A stretch of 64,000 nucleotides of DNA from positions 13,619,955-13,683,954 of the forward strand of contig OZ025869.1 in assembly GCA_964019415.1 (NCBI GenBank). The letters run 5' to 3'. A model generated the notes under the pieces. It ran no database searches. It was not told the origin of the DNA and saw nothing but the letters and a program-made list of their open reading frames with translations. The position numbers and the translations under genes were made by a program. Positions 35,101-46,855 of the stretch are shown here, one piece after another (position 1 is the first letter of the stretch; every line of letters begins with the position of its first letter). Origin of the DNA: Ianthella basta (Eukaryota; Porifera; Demospongiae; Verongiida; Ianthellidae).

Positions 35101-36591
35101 TACACTAGTATTTTAGAGTGAACAAGTCTCCATGCATTCTGTCTCATACTATGCACTGATTCTGTATGTTTTTGTGCTTGATTGTTTCATATACTGCTGG
35201 GAGGATCGCCTAGAAAGTCTCCATGTCAGTGTTGGGTGTGGGGCAAGGTATTCTTAGGGAACTGCACTCATCCAGCGTCCTTCTGCCAATGAGTGTGCTT
35301 CCCTTTTGTCTCAGTGGGCTAAGACACCATTTTAATGACATCACATGGCATCATTGTGGCATTCCATTCCGGCCACCCTAAGAATGTGATATCATGCACA
35401 TCCTATTGGCTACTTTGTTTTCACAACACCTACATGCAGAAAGCCTGTTACTGTACGTGCTTCCATGAATTCTAAGTATGCACCATTAAACTGAACATTT
35501 GCTCACGAAGTTCTGTGCATCCAGCATCAATCATGACACACCCTACTAGCAACAACAAGCCAGAATCACATACTGTACAAGATGTTGTGCCCTACAACCT
35601 GGCCTGTATACACTGTTGCACAACACCAGGGCATTGGCAGGCTGGTGTCAACCCTTTAATTACCATCAGGGTGTGCTGGAGCAGAGAAGCCCAACAGAGA
35701 CTACTAGGGATGTAAATTCATCAAAATGGCTATTATCCATCTTGCTTTCACTCAAAGCAAAATGATTGCCCAGCCAGCTATTAGAATGAACTGCTCATGT
35801 GTGCGTTGTTTGGTGTACAGTATATACATGTGTGTCAGTTGTAACGTGTGTTGTGATATAGAGGATGAAGGTGATATAAAGGATGAAGAGTGTGTAACAT
35901 GTTAATCGGCATGGCAGAGTGATTTCTGATTCACTTTGTTACTGTGTCAGTAAACAGTGCTATTCCTAGGTTCCCTCCACAGCTATTAGCTATGCCAAAG
36001 AGAAGTTACGTAGAATGTATAGAGAATACAAGATAATTATGTCTCCTGAGTTTTGCTAAGCAATGGATCAGCCTAACCACTACGTATATATATAAAAATA
36101 TGCCTTGAAACTGGGTTAGAGCATGATTGCCATAGAGCTATGATACATTGTCTGGTGTGGGTAGGTAATTGTGGGATCGAGTTTCTAAACTCATGCTGGC
36201 TGTACATCGGCTTCCTCACCATGTTTAGCAATATGCACTGTCTCTCCTGTGTGTGTGCAGGTGACATCCGGTTGGTTGGTGGCTCTGTCCCTTCAGAAGG
36301 GAGGGTGGAGCTGTTCTATGAAGGAGAGTGGGGGAGAGTGCTTGTTAACTCAGACATTGCACCAGCACCAGCAGCAGCAGCTCGTGTTGCATGTCAACAG
36401 GCGGGGTACCCCTACAGTGATGGTACTGGGGACTTTGGACAGGGGAGTGGGCCAGTCTTGGTAGTCATCCAGTCATGTACTGGAGATGAAGAGAGAATTG
36501 AGCAATGCGACCACTGGGGTTGGAGGGACAGCTGTCTTTATTACTGTTCTGGCTTCGGTGTCAGATGTAGAGGTGAGTGTATGCAAAGTAT

Positions 36592-36658
<67 letters not shown>

Positions 36659-37580
36659 ACACGGGGCAAACATTCTCCTTATTAAGACCAAGGTACAAAA
36701 ATAAGGAAAATGGAGTCACTGAGTATAACAGTAATTGCCAACATGCTGCAGGACGCATGGCACAATGTATAACTGTTGGTGACTCTGTAGGTTTGGAAGT
36801 GATGTGTGTGCATATGGTATGATGTGTATGCATATGGGTGTGTATGCATATGGGTGTGTATGCGTATGGGTGTGTATGCATATGGGTGTGTATGCGTATG
36901 GGTGTGTATACATATGGGTGTGTATGCATATGGGTGTGTATGCATGTATGTGAGTTGTGTATAGGGTATAGTGTGTGCATAGGAATATGAAGTGATGTGT
37001 GCGCATTGCTGTCAGGCTAGCCAGAAGTCTCTTGGTCTTGCGCTGCTGCTCCTTCTTGAGTGGACACCAGTTGATCCTCTGTGCTGTTGTGGCAGGGACT
37101 TCTGAATCGGTTCCATCTTACCAAGCTGGATGGCAGTGCTGCTTGGCTCTGTTCTCGATCCACTTCTGCTGCCACGTAGTAGCAGGAGGCCGTTGGGGAT
37201 TGTTCCCTCCTCTGCCCGCTAGCCGTTGGGGAGATTCGTCCCTCATCCGCCCATCGGAGTCCTGCCCACCCCGAGTCAGGCCTTAGGTCTCCTGACAGAC
37301 CGGTGTGTTGTGATTGTCTCCCCTTCCAGTAGTCGCCGAGGATGCATCTGTCTGCTTCCCTAGGTTTGCAGTCGATGGTCAAAGTTCACACCTCTGTCAG
37401 CCTCACGCTGCCTAACTCTCTCTTTGCGGAAGCTCCGAAGTCCGAGTCCATTACTGTTTTGGGGACTGTTCTGTCCTTCAGGCACAGGCTTGGCGTCATT
37501 CGGGTGCAAACGTGTAGTGAAATATACCGCCTTCTACAACTCGGTTCCTCGCGGTCGCCATTTCGACGGATGACGTCACA

Positions 37581-37633
<53 letters not shown>

Positions 37634-40600
37634 ACAGTGTATCAAGGTGTCTTGACATGTTGAGAGCACCTCAGATTGTCACACCATCTCCTCTGCCATC
37701 TCACAGGTGTGAAGAAAGGTCCATTTAATGTGTCCATTGAAGCCACCCCATTCTCAGTCCACATTGAGTGGATTGAAGCATCTGACAACATTACATTTGT
37801 CATTGGCTACAATATCACTGTGAGAACTCTGGTAACCAAGGCAACCAGGACAGTGTATGTTGAGGGCAGCTCTCATGAGGCCAATGTGACTGGTCTCATT
37901 CCCTTCACGGAGTACTCCTTCACTGTCAAGGCAGAGTACAAGTATGGACCAGGGCCACCGAGTGAGGCTGTGGTTCAGAGGACCAGGGAACATGGCAAGT
38001 GACCGACTTCCCCATTTGGGGATTCATGTCGTGTGCATGTGTGTAGCTCTTCCGTATGGCACACATGCACTTCTATAATGTGTATAAAATAGTCTGTGCA
38101 ATGTCGAGAGTTGCTGATGTCCTTTCTCCCTTCAGTGCCAAGCCCACCTCCAGCCCTGTTAGCAGTGGATACAGACTCCTCAACAGTGTCTCTCGTCTGG
38201 TCTCCTCCAAGGGAGCCAAATGGAATCCTTCTGTTCTATCGAGTGGTGGCCAGACAACTGGGGAGCAACAGAGGAGAGATTGTTGTCAGCATAGCAGCTA
38301 ATATGCAAACATCTGACATGGTCGAGTTACCTGTCAACAATAGTGACTTGTTGATGGCCAACACAGCTGAAGACTTGCCAACAGCAAATGACTTTGTAGC
38401 CTTCACTCTAACTGGATTGTCACCACACACTGAGTATGTCATCACTGTTCAAGCCAACACCAGTGCTGGGTATGGAAACAGGAGTAAAGAGCTGCACATT
38501 CAAACAGATGCAGGTGTGTGTGGTGGGGGGGGGGGGGGGGGGGGGGGAGGGGGAATATGTACTTGCTCACGATTATGTGAACTATCCGCTTGTGTTTGAG
38601 TGCCACCTCCTCCTCCCCATTCCTCCATTAGCTCCAACTACTGAAAGTAACTTAGTCACTATTGTGGTCACTGCCATTGTCAGCATCATCTTGACTGCTG
38701 GACTAATGGCCATAATAGTTCCACTGGTATGGACAGCATTGCTATGTTACAAGTGGAGAAAGACATCCACTGCCCCTGTGGGTGGGACCCAGGACAGAGG
38801 TAAGTCCTATCATTACTCACCATCCCACAGTGGTCCACACTGCATGCTCACTAGCTGGAGTGCGCTCTGGTGAACTCTTACAGATTCAAGAAGAGACATT
38901 TCGTGTTGTGACTTACAAACTACACTGAATCAACTAGTACTATGACATCCTACTTGTGCCCATCTTCAATCCAGTAGTACAGTATTATATCATTTCTGCT
39001 ATTATTGTCTGAAATATTTGCCTATTCTCAGTATAGGTAATATCGTATAATAGTACAGGTCTTACAGATCAAGACAGATATAATTATGGTTGTCTCTGTC
39101 AGCACTATAGTATTAGCATGAAGTGAGGGTTTCTCAGCTCACTTACAAGAAGGAATGAGATCGAAGTTCACCCTGAAGAAGACCAGAGCATCTGGTCAAA
39201 ATGGCAGCTAGGCTCAAACCCTGTTGGTTTAAGCTGGTTTTTGGATAACAATAGCCCTTTCTCATTATATTATATTAGCAACCTGGGATGTTTATTTACT
39301 GAATACACCAATTGTACTGCTGACTGTTTACTCTTTGTGTGCTATTCCTCTTGCTATAGCAGACAGTCCAGCTCCAGCTGTTATTGCAACTATCAATGAC
39401 GAAACACACCAGAGAGCCAAAACACCAGTTAGTTGCTTCTCTCTGCATTTGTTTTTGTTATAATGCTGTCTTATTGTATGTGGGCAAATTGGGTGAACGC
39501 ACACACTTAGCTGCATTGTCCACACTGCATGGTACAGTGTCTAGTACTTTAAATTTATACAACAGGAGGTGACTATACAGTCATACTGACTGACACCAGA
39601 AATCTTTAGACACTAGGTTGATTGTATACTGACTATTGATCACTGCTTTTAGCCAAAGTGCATGTGGATGTGCAAGTCCACTACTATTGTCAGGATTGTG
39701 TTAGAATGTTCCAATCTAAGGTACTCCAGAAGTAGGCATTGGGATAGAGTCCTGCTGTATAATCATTACAATATAGCTCTAGTCGTAACTCTTAAGCTAT
39801 TCCTCACTTCTCTCCCCCCCCCCCCCCCCCCCTCCATGCAGACACAGGTGAAGCAGGTAGCAGGTGTGGATATCACAGAGTGGAAGATGAGCTATGATGA
39901 CATGGAGCTGAAGAATCAAGTGGGCAATGGGCAGTTTGGTGCGGTGGTGCTGGCCCAGCTAAACAGAGAGGCCACATCACCCACTGTCACTCAGTACATA
40001 CAGAAACAGGAGACTCCCAAGGGCTTCCCTCCTACCCTGCTGGTGGCTGTGAAACGCTACAATGGTGAGTGTGCATGGGATAAATGCAGCTATGGGGCTG
40101 ATGTTTCGAACACCTACAGTATGCCATTTATTGGTAGAATATCATGCAGGAGTATAGAGCCATAATCAGTTGTCACTGTGAGAATAATAATTTGCATCAT
40201 TTTTCTGTCAGTATGAAACAAATGATTCACCTTTCCTTAGATAGTACATTTTTCTAGTTTCCAATTTGTTACTAGTCACTGTATCTTGCTATGAGCTCTA
40301 TTTCCACCCTACCTCCCAGCTGAGAGGATGCATCTGGAGATGGACTACTATTACAACGAGGTTGCCATCATGATCAAAGCATCCACAGAAGGCCACCGCA
40401 ATGTCATCACCTTGGTGGGTTGCATCCCTGAGCTGCCCTATCCTGCTATCATCATGGAGTATGCTCCACTGGGCAATCTTCATGACTTCCTTTTGAAGTA
40501 CAAGAATCAGGTGAGGGTCTAGCATGCTAGGACAATAGGCTTTGACATCCAATTGCAGGTCACTAGCTCTGTTCACTCCCTTGGTCATGCAGCGTCTCCC

Positions 40601-43600
40601 TGCCATGGTCTCTGGCACTGTGATCATGGCCCCTGTCAGTGATGTTGCTCCAGAGTTCCAGAGCTACTACAACACACTGACCCTGAAGCCTCAGGATGTC
40701 CTCCTCTTTGCAGCCCAGATTGTCTCAGGGATGGTGAGCACAGAGACCACCTCAAAGTGCATGTTTGATACATTGTGTCACAGGTCTCTTCCACCTCTCC
40801 AGGAGTTCTTGGCTAGCCTGAACATCATCCACAGAGACCTTGCCTGCAGGAACATCTTGATTGCCCACGACAAAGTGCTGAAGCTAGCTGACTTTGGCCT
40901 CTCTCGTGAGGTGGAGGATATGTATGTCTCTAAGACAGCTTGCAACCTCCCTGTGCGATGGATGGCTCCAGAGGCAGTGGTGTCAAAAATCTACACTGAG
41001 AAGTCAGATGTGTGAGTCAAGTACACTCTGCCTTTTTTGTTATAGTGCGCAATTCTTGCCAATGAAACAACTTCCTGGCACTTTGGATGTGTGTAGAGAT
41101 TGTCTTCTGTTCTGCCTTCTCCTTTTTAGGTGGTCCTTTGGAGTTGTTCTGTGGGAGATCTGCACTCTTGGTTAGTGTGGTAGAATCCAACGAAAGTGAT
41201 TGTTGACCTGTAGAATACAACTTAATTTACATGTAAATAGGGGTAACTTTATCTACTACATGAATTGCTCTTCTCCCAACAGGCCGGCTGCCCTACCACA
41301 ATTTGGGCAATTCGGAAGCCATGAAGACCATTTGTGATGGTATCAAACTGACAAAACCAGATGGCTGCAGCCTTGAGCTGTGAGACTTCAAGCTATACGT
41401 GGCTGTCCTGCACACTCCAGTGCTGTCCATGTACTTCTCTTTTGTTCACAGGTACAATGTCATGCTAACCAAGTGCTGGGACATGAGCGCAGACACCAGG
41501 GCAACCTTCTCTCAGCTCAAAAGTACCCTGGAAGATCTCATGGTCACAAATGAGGAGAACCCACCTGTGGACCTGGACTATGAGCTGCAGCAGCAGGCCA
41601 GAGGTGAGCAGCAGCACACTGGGTGGTCCTGCATTTAGTGGTTGTTGGAATAGACATGCTTGTTTATGCTTGTGTACCTAAGCTTATCACCACAACAAGA
41701 TTACATCTTACAGCATGGCACTGTTTACATCTTTCTCCTCCCTTTGCACTTCTGTTTACCCGGTGCTGCAGAGATGTGTCGTTCTGACCTACCCACTTGG
41801 GACAGTACTCTGCACTCCCCAGATGCAGCCTGCAGAGGTAGCGACTCTACAGTACCGGCAACCCTCACCTGCTGGTCTGATCCGGATCCACAGACCACAG
41901 ATGAAGTGTCCCAAGGTAAACTAGCTACCATCAAGTCCCAACCTGCCTGAAACTGAACCTCATCTCTTCTACATATCTCAAATACCACCTCTCCTTCTGA
42001 TGCCACATATAGAGTTCTGCATGCATATATGCTCTACTCTGTATCTTCATTTTCAGAGATCACCTCTGGTGCAGCCACCATACAGGACCCCCAGCTTGGT
42101 GCCTCTGCTGCTCTAGGTGGCAATGAAGGAATAGCACCGTACAGTTGCATAACTTTGGCCGAGGTGCACCCACAAGCTCCGCCCACCTCAGAGGACCCAC
42201 ACACTCCTTCAGTTCCCCACCTGGCTCCACCCAACCTAGTGGTGGACCTACCCAGTGAGCGTCCTGAGACACCTCCACTGCTACCTCCACCTCGTGGCAG
42301 AGGGCTAGCCAAAGGGGACTCGTGGGAGATGAGTTACGCTAATTTGTGCCTTGGACAAGGCCTGGGGTGGGGCAACTCTGGGATAGTGGTGAAGGCTGAA
42401 CTGGCCACTGATGTAGACAACCAAGAGTTTATTAACCGATTGGCCAGATTGGAGAAGAACGAAGGAGATGACAGTGACCAATGGACAGTGGCAGTAAAAC
42501 GCATAAGAGGTGAGTTCATATATTGCTAGACTTCTTCAGTAGTGCACATTATGTGGTCGTCATTATATTGAACTACAGGTATTCTTTGTGGCTGTAAATA
42601 AAGTATAGAGCGAGACCTTCCACTGCATGCATTGCAACATTTCCTTTACCATTTCACTGTCCTATATACACTCCTTCAAACTCTCATCCATCCCTCCCAG
42701 TATCACCATCAATGAAGGAGATGCAGACCTTCTACAATGAGGTTGAAATACTAAAGAAGCTATCAATGCTCTGCAACCCACATGTCATCACAATGGTGGG
42801 CTACATTGCTCGAGAGAACCCACCAGCAATTGTCATGGAGTTTGCTCCACTTGGCAGCCTCCGTGACTTCCTTGTGAAAGTTAAGAATGAGGTGAGGTTG
42901 TCTGTGTCATTAACACAGACTATATATGTGTCTTGTGTGAGATCTGGCCATGGGCGGGAACATGGCAGCTTCCTATTCAGAGCATGCATGTTTATCCCAT
43001 GGCCAATATTATACAGTGCAGCCTTTTGACCATTAATCATTTTCACTGCATTTTGTGTTCTGGCCTGAACAATTTAAGCTAAAATGTTGCTTCTTTGCTT
43101 AACTAGCTGTCCACTCTGGTCCTCCTATTTATGCAGCGTGTTGCTGTGCTGCACCCTCGTGGTGTGGTGATGCCCCCTCCTATTCAAGTCCCAAAAGAAC
43201 TGAGGAGCTACTACGCCAGCCTCACACTAGAGCCTAGTGACATCCTCTCATTTGCCTACCAGATTGCCTCTGGAATGGTGAGCAGAGACTGTGTCATTGT
43301 TGTTTATGGCATTTTATCTGTTACTACTCCATGCACTCCTTAGGAGTTCTTGTCTGGAATGAACATTGTACACCGGGACTTGGCCAGCAGGAACATCCTT
43401 ATGAAAGTTGGCAAGTGCCTGAAGCTGGCTGACTTTGGCCTCTCTCGGGAAGTGGAGGAACTCTACATCTCCCAATGCTGGGCAGTTGATCTGCCCTACC
43501 GCTGGATGGCTCCAGAGGCACTGACCAACCAACTGTATTCAGAGAAGTCTGACGTGTGAGTCATGCAGAATACACAGCATGCACGGTGCATGTGTGGTGT

Positions 43601-45237
43601 TGTTTGCAGAAAGTATAATCATTATGATGAACTTATGTCTCTACTCAACAGATGGTCATATGGAGTTGTTCTTTGGGAGATGTGTTCCCTGGGTCAGTGC
43701 TTGGGGACATATGTACTATGGCTGGGTATCCAATAGCTAGACTAACAGAGCAGGTGGTGCATGCACATAACGTGTTTGCAGTATTCCACACAGATTCACA
43801 GATTAAGCACTGCTCCTGTATCAGGTATGAGAAGCATTCATCTCATTCCCTTCAACAGGTCGTCTACCATACTACCATGTGCGTGGTGACAGGGTCCAAG
43901 AGACTGTTTCCTGTGGAGGCAAGCTGCCCCAGCCAGCTGGCAGCAACCCTGAGCTGTGAGTGGCTGGAATAGTTACCATTGCTGCATGCTTTAAACTTCA
44001 TTTCATCTCTCCATGCCTGTCTGCCATAGGTACAGTGTGATGATGGACATGTGCTGGGACATGGACCCTGACAAGAGAGCAACCTTCACTCAGCTAAAGA
44101 AGACCATAGTTTCTCTTCAGTCTGCATCCCTGGAACAGGAGAGTCCTTTCATGGACCTGGACTTCATAGTTCAGGAACAATTGCGAGGTGAGCTGTCATG
44201 TGAGATACGTACGTAGCGCTACATTGCCCTACACTCGAGTTGGTGTGTGCTTGTTTCTGTACTCTAATCTAACATTCCACATTACTCTCTATTACACACA
44301 CACTATCTCTCTCTCTTTTACTCTCATTTGCTCTCTGGCTCTTTCATTTCATCCAGAGGACTGCTCCATTGTTCTGCCCCTTGCACCTGAGTCTGTCCAC
44401 CCACCTACTGCTGCTGTTGAAGAGAGCACATGTATTGCTACAGGCAACTCTCCAGCCATTGAACAATGTGAATGTGAGTATAGTGGACAGCCTCAGCCGT
44501 ATTACAGTGATGGAAGCAATTCAGTGCATGCATTATACAACAGTATTCAGAATATGTGGCACTGATGCTGTGCAAGCTGCACACATACAGGTGGTGCTTC
44601 TGTTAGTGCATTGCAATAGATGTGTGTTCATTGTATGTTGAAGGCTTTATTTATTCATTTTTGCCCGCAGTCACTGCTTCAGTGCCAGTTGACCCCACCT
44701 CTAGCAATGACCCCAAGCCTACTACTGAAGGGGCCTGCTCTCTACCAGTGGCTAGTCAGAGGGATGGAGGTGAGCACGTTAGGCATACTGTCTATCTCAA
44801 TGTGGTCTCATGGTGGTACATATGTTTGAACAAAGAATACTATTGGTAGCTACAGCCTTATTTCATGTTAAGGTTCAGGACGTGCTCGCTAGTGTAGACT
44901 GCTGCAATCGGTCACACAATCAAAGGATTTCATGCCTAATTGCTAACATTTCTGAAATTCTGTGGTGTTTAATTTCTTACTGATCTCCAGCCATTGAGTA
45001 TTAAAATTTTGCAGCATGTAAATTGCAATGGTCATTATAATAATATGTTTGCCTCAAATTATATTAAATATTTTCAACACTGATATTTTATAATTATTAA
45101 TTACGATAACTATCAATCCATCCATTCCAGCTGCTCCTGAGGCCATCCCTCTTGAGGAAATGAGTGAACCAGTCACTGAAGTCCTCAAACCCTCCAAGAC
45201 CAATCAGGAAGGAGTCATTTTGGACACACCTCTCTAG
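28926..45237 (+). CDS. Receptor tyrosine kinase B: signal peptide, 7 SRCR, 2 FN3, TM, two kinases
   Basis: The complete member of the array. Exons: 28926-29016, 30379-30699, 31199-31504, 31754-32089, 33173-33493, 33950-34255, 34527-34925, 36261-36572, 37707-37994, 38136-38513, 38632-38799, 39360-39427, 39842-40064, 40320-40510, 40593-40733, 40803-41011, 41130-41170, 41283-41379, 41452-41603, 41772-41915, 42057-42509, 42701-42891, 43137-43277, 43344-43555, 43652-43692, 43859-43955, 44030-44187, 44357-44473, 44671-44769, 45131-45237. These 30 exons phase without error into 6108 bases, 2035 residues. Layout: signal peptide 1-30, SRCR 31-797, FN3 798-1019, TM in 1020-1075, kinase 1 to about 1449, linker, kinase 2 from about 1600 to 1928, tail to 2035. 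It probably acts as a plasma-membrane receptor. All ectodomain exons are phase 1, which permits exon shuffling. The ligand is unknown and there is no transcript evidence here. Confidence 0.9.
29094..29193. repeat. (GT)n microsatellite in gene B intron 1
   Basis: About 100 bases of GT repeat with a few interruptions near the right end. It lies between the signal peptide exon and the first SRCR exon. Confidence 0.95.
30379..32089 (+). other. Gene B SRCR domains 1-3
   Basis: Each domain is one phase 1 exon: 30379-30699, 31199-31504, 31754-32089. Each shows the SRCR pattern: VRLVGGSGPHEGRVEVYHNG, WGTVC, WDL or WDP, VVCRQLGY or VACRQLGY, a G-x-G-P or G-x-G segment, and a final GV(I/V)C. Six cysteines per domain suggests the group A type. 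Domain 3 has a longer end (TNEDLPDEG). Confidence 0.9.
33173..34925 (+). other. Gene B SRCR domains 4-6
   Basis: Exons 33173-33493, 33950-34255 and 34527-34925, all phase 1, duplicate domains 1-3. Domain 6 carries a 63-base in-frame insertion (34796-34858) next to a repeat of gatggtgtt or gatggcgtt; it adds 21 residues with three cysteines and a short LYLLLV run. The insertion should extend a loop near the end of the fold. Confidence 0.85.
36261..36572 (+). other. Gene B SRCR domain 7 (divergent)
   Basis: Opens GDIRLVGGSVPSEGRVELFYEGEWG and ends FGVRCRG. In place of WGTVC it has WGRVLV, and the middle contains an alanine-rich APAPAAAARVAC. The cysteine pattern differs from domains 1-6. It is orthologous in position to the only SRCR exon of gene A in this window. 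Confidence 0.85.
36597..36654. repeat. (CA)n microsatellite after SRCR 7 exon
   Basis: A pure CA run directly after the SRCR 7 donor. The open frames reading Thr-His or Val-Cys repeats across it are artefacts. Confidence 0.95.
36806..36950. repeat. 16-base minisatellite in gene B intron
   Basis: About eight units of the form gtgtgtatgcatatgg, with small changes such as cgtatg or catatg. It lies within the intron between SRCR 7 and FN3 1. Confidence 0.85.
37000..37576 (-). other. GC-rich insert in gene B intron, unclassified
   Basis: This block has much higher GC and CpG content than the rest and is absent from the short equivalent intron of gene A (1422-1558). Its right end reads, on the minus strand, GT repeat, then tgacgtcatc (a CRE-like palindrome) and an ATG in cgaaATGGCGAC; that frame stops after 17 codons. 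A similar arrangement occurs in gene C near 49785. It could be a transposable element or promoter-bearing insert; no family is recognised. Confidence 0.4.
37577..37636. repeat. (CA)n microsatellite beside the GC-rich insert
   Basis: A CA run with one CT interruption joins the GC-rich insert to ordinary intron that matches gene A. Confidence 0.92.
37707..38513 (+). other. Gene B FN3 domains 1 and 2
   Basis: Exons 37707-37994 and 38136-38513, both phase 1 and multiples of three. Motifs are IEW, GYNITV and FTEYSFTV in the first, LVWSPP, LLFYRVV and LSPHTEYVITV in the second. The donor after 37994 is gcaagt (GC-AG intron), as in gene A. The intron after 38513 begins with a long G run. Confidence 0.87.
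38632..39427 (+). other. Gene B transmembrane and juxtamembrane exons
   Basis: Exon 38632-38799 codes for LVTIVVTAIVSIILTAGL and further hydrophobic residues, ending with the basic YKWRK. Exon 39360-39427 adds the juxtamembrane segment with NDETHQRAKTP. Confidence 0.85.
39842..41603 (+). other. Gene B tyrosine kinase domain 1
   Basis: Glycine loop GNGQFGAV, VAVKRY, YYYNEVAIM, HRDLACRN, LADFGLSREVE, WMAPEA, WSFGVVLWEI and KCWDM are all present over exons of 223, 191, 141, 209, 41, 97 and 152 bases. The acceptor of the first exon has an unusual tract of about 19 C residues just before it. The fourth exon and the intron before it match gene C almost perfectly. Confidence 0.9.
41772..44187 (+). 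other. Gene B linker and tyrosine kinase domain 2
   Basis: The linker (41772-41915 and the first part of 42057-42509) is proline-rich with the conserved APYSCITL tyrosine. Kinase 2 has LGWGNSGIVV, VAVKRI, FYNEVEIL, HRDLASRN, LADFGLSREVE, WMAPEAL, WSYGVVLWEM and CWDMDPDKRATF. Nothing catalytic is missing. The C-lobe has MDMCWDM where genes A and C have MDKCWDM. Confidence 0.9.
44357..45237 (+). other. Gene B cytoplasmic tail exons
   Basis: Exons 44357-44473, 44671-44769 and 45131-45237. The tail has no tyrosine and ends VILDTPL before TAG, a T-x-L end like the other copies. Confidence 0.8.
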
Positions 45238-45959
45238 AAACCACACACCTTCATCTCTAGTAATCACTATGGGCACAGTACGTCCCATTATGCTATTATT
45301 GTAAAACCAGCTGACTGTATTCCCTATAGCCTATACCTTAAGCTTATTGTACCTCACTATAGTCCTTTCTGCTTAACCACAACTGTAACAGTGACAGCAT
45401 ACGAAGGTTAACTTTATTTCCTTGTTATCTTTCAAGTGCATTATGCATTGCTGTCAATTAATTCATCATTATCAAAAAATTCATTAATCTGGTACATTGA
45501 GGTTTATAGCTACATCGTTAATCAACAGCAGGTCTTGTATTCAGCAGGTGACAAGACCTTTGGCTGAAATAGCTAAATGTCCGCCAGCGCAGTTCTTTTC
45601 ACCTATTTGCTGTGTAAGTTGCTAATCATATAATATAAGAAATTCCTTGGATGTTCAAACACTTTGTCAGCAATTTGCATGCAAGCACACAAGTAACACT
45701 ACCGCTATCTGATACTGTAGATGTACTAATTCCTTCATATTGTATTCTTTCCATCACAACACACAATGTGCATGTGCTTATATAACAAACAGAACGTCGG
45801 CCACATTGGTATACGTAATTATTACTGATTATTTGTTATAGATATGGAAATTTGTACAATTAATCAGCTCATTATGCCCTGTGTGTGATCAAGTTCACAT
45901 GGACACACACACACACACAATACTGCATAAGAAAATGAACATTAATACACCTCCACTTC
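45238..45959. other. 3' flank of gene B
   Basis: The first 190 bases match the flank of gene A and of the broken copy, and are likely 3' untranslated sequence. Beyond about 45490 it diverges and nothing is recognised apart from a short CA run near 45905. Confidence 0.45.
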
Positions 45960-46855
45960 CTCCATCCTTGCTGCAGTCAGATACATTAAAAATGACATTT
46001 AGTGCATTATAGCGATAATGATGCTAATTTAATCAAACATGTGCAATGATCATGAGAAGGATTTGACTAACTCAAACACAATAACTGCTACATGCAAGAC
46101 ATTAGGATACCTATAGTGAGAACACATGTCACAATGAAATTGACAATTCATCTTCAAAGCAGGAGCGTTACAACTATACAGATGGCAATACATAGGTAAG
46201 CACCAATACACCTTGACCCCCACTTTATGGAGCTATATACACACAGTGCAATTAAGTAGCTGCAGTATTCTTCAATACACATAATAATTATTATTATGCA
46301 ATAATAATACCCTCAATTAGCACAGTACTAGTCATACTATAGTGAATCGGTATTTTGACGTGTGTTTGTACTAGGCCAGTCAAAGTGTGCTTTGCTATAG
46401 GCAGTAGTGTTGACTGTGACACTGTGTGTCATCCTTGCTGCAGTGAGATAACACATTAAGTGACATTCTGTGCATTAATATGATTATGATGCTACTTTAA
46501 TCAAATATGTGCAATGAGAATGATTTGATTAAATCGAGCACAATAACTGTTACAAGATATTTGAATACTTACAGTGAACACATGTCACAATGAAATTTAC
46601 AATCCATCTTCAAAGTAGGAGCCTTATAACTATAGATGGCAATAGCTAAACACAAACACACCTTGACCCTCACTTTATGTAGATATATACACTCAGTGCA
46701 ATTAAGTAGCTGCAGTATTCTTCACACTTATTAATAATTATCCAAATATTTAGCACAGTACTAGTCACACTATATTGAATCGGTAATTAATTTTGATGTA
46801 TGTTTTGTACTATCTTCATAGGCCACACAAAGTGTGATGTTCTATTTCGCTACAT
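45960..46855. repeat. Two tandem copies of a ~470-base intergenic unit
   Basis: Sequence from ccttgctgcagt near 45966 recurs from near 46433 in the same order: cacatgtcacaatgaaatt, caattaagtagctgcagtat and tagcacagtactagtca. Identity is high but not perfect. No coding potential is seen. Confidence 0.8.

Noticed and set aside
36561-36980. Minus-strand open frames rich in His, Thr and Tyr
   Set aside because: They are translations of the CA run and the 16-base minisatellite in an intron.
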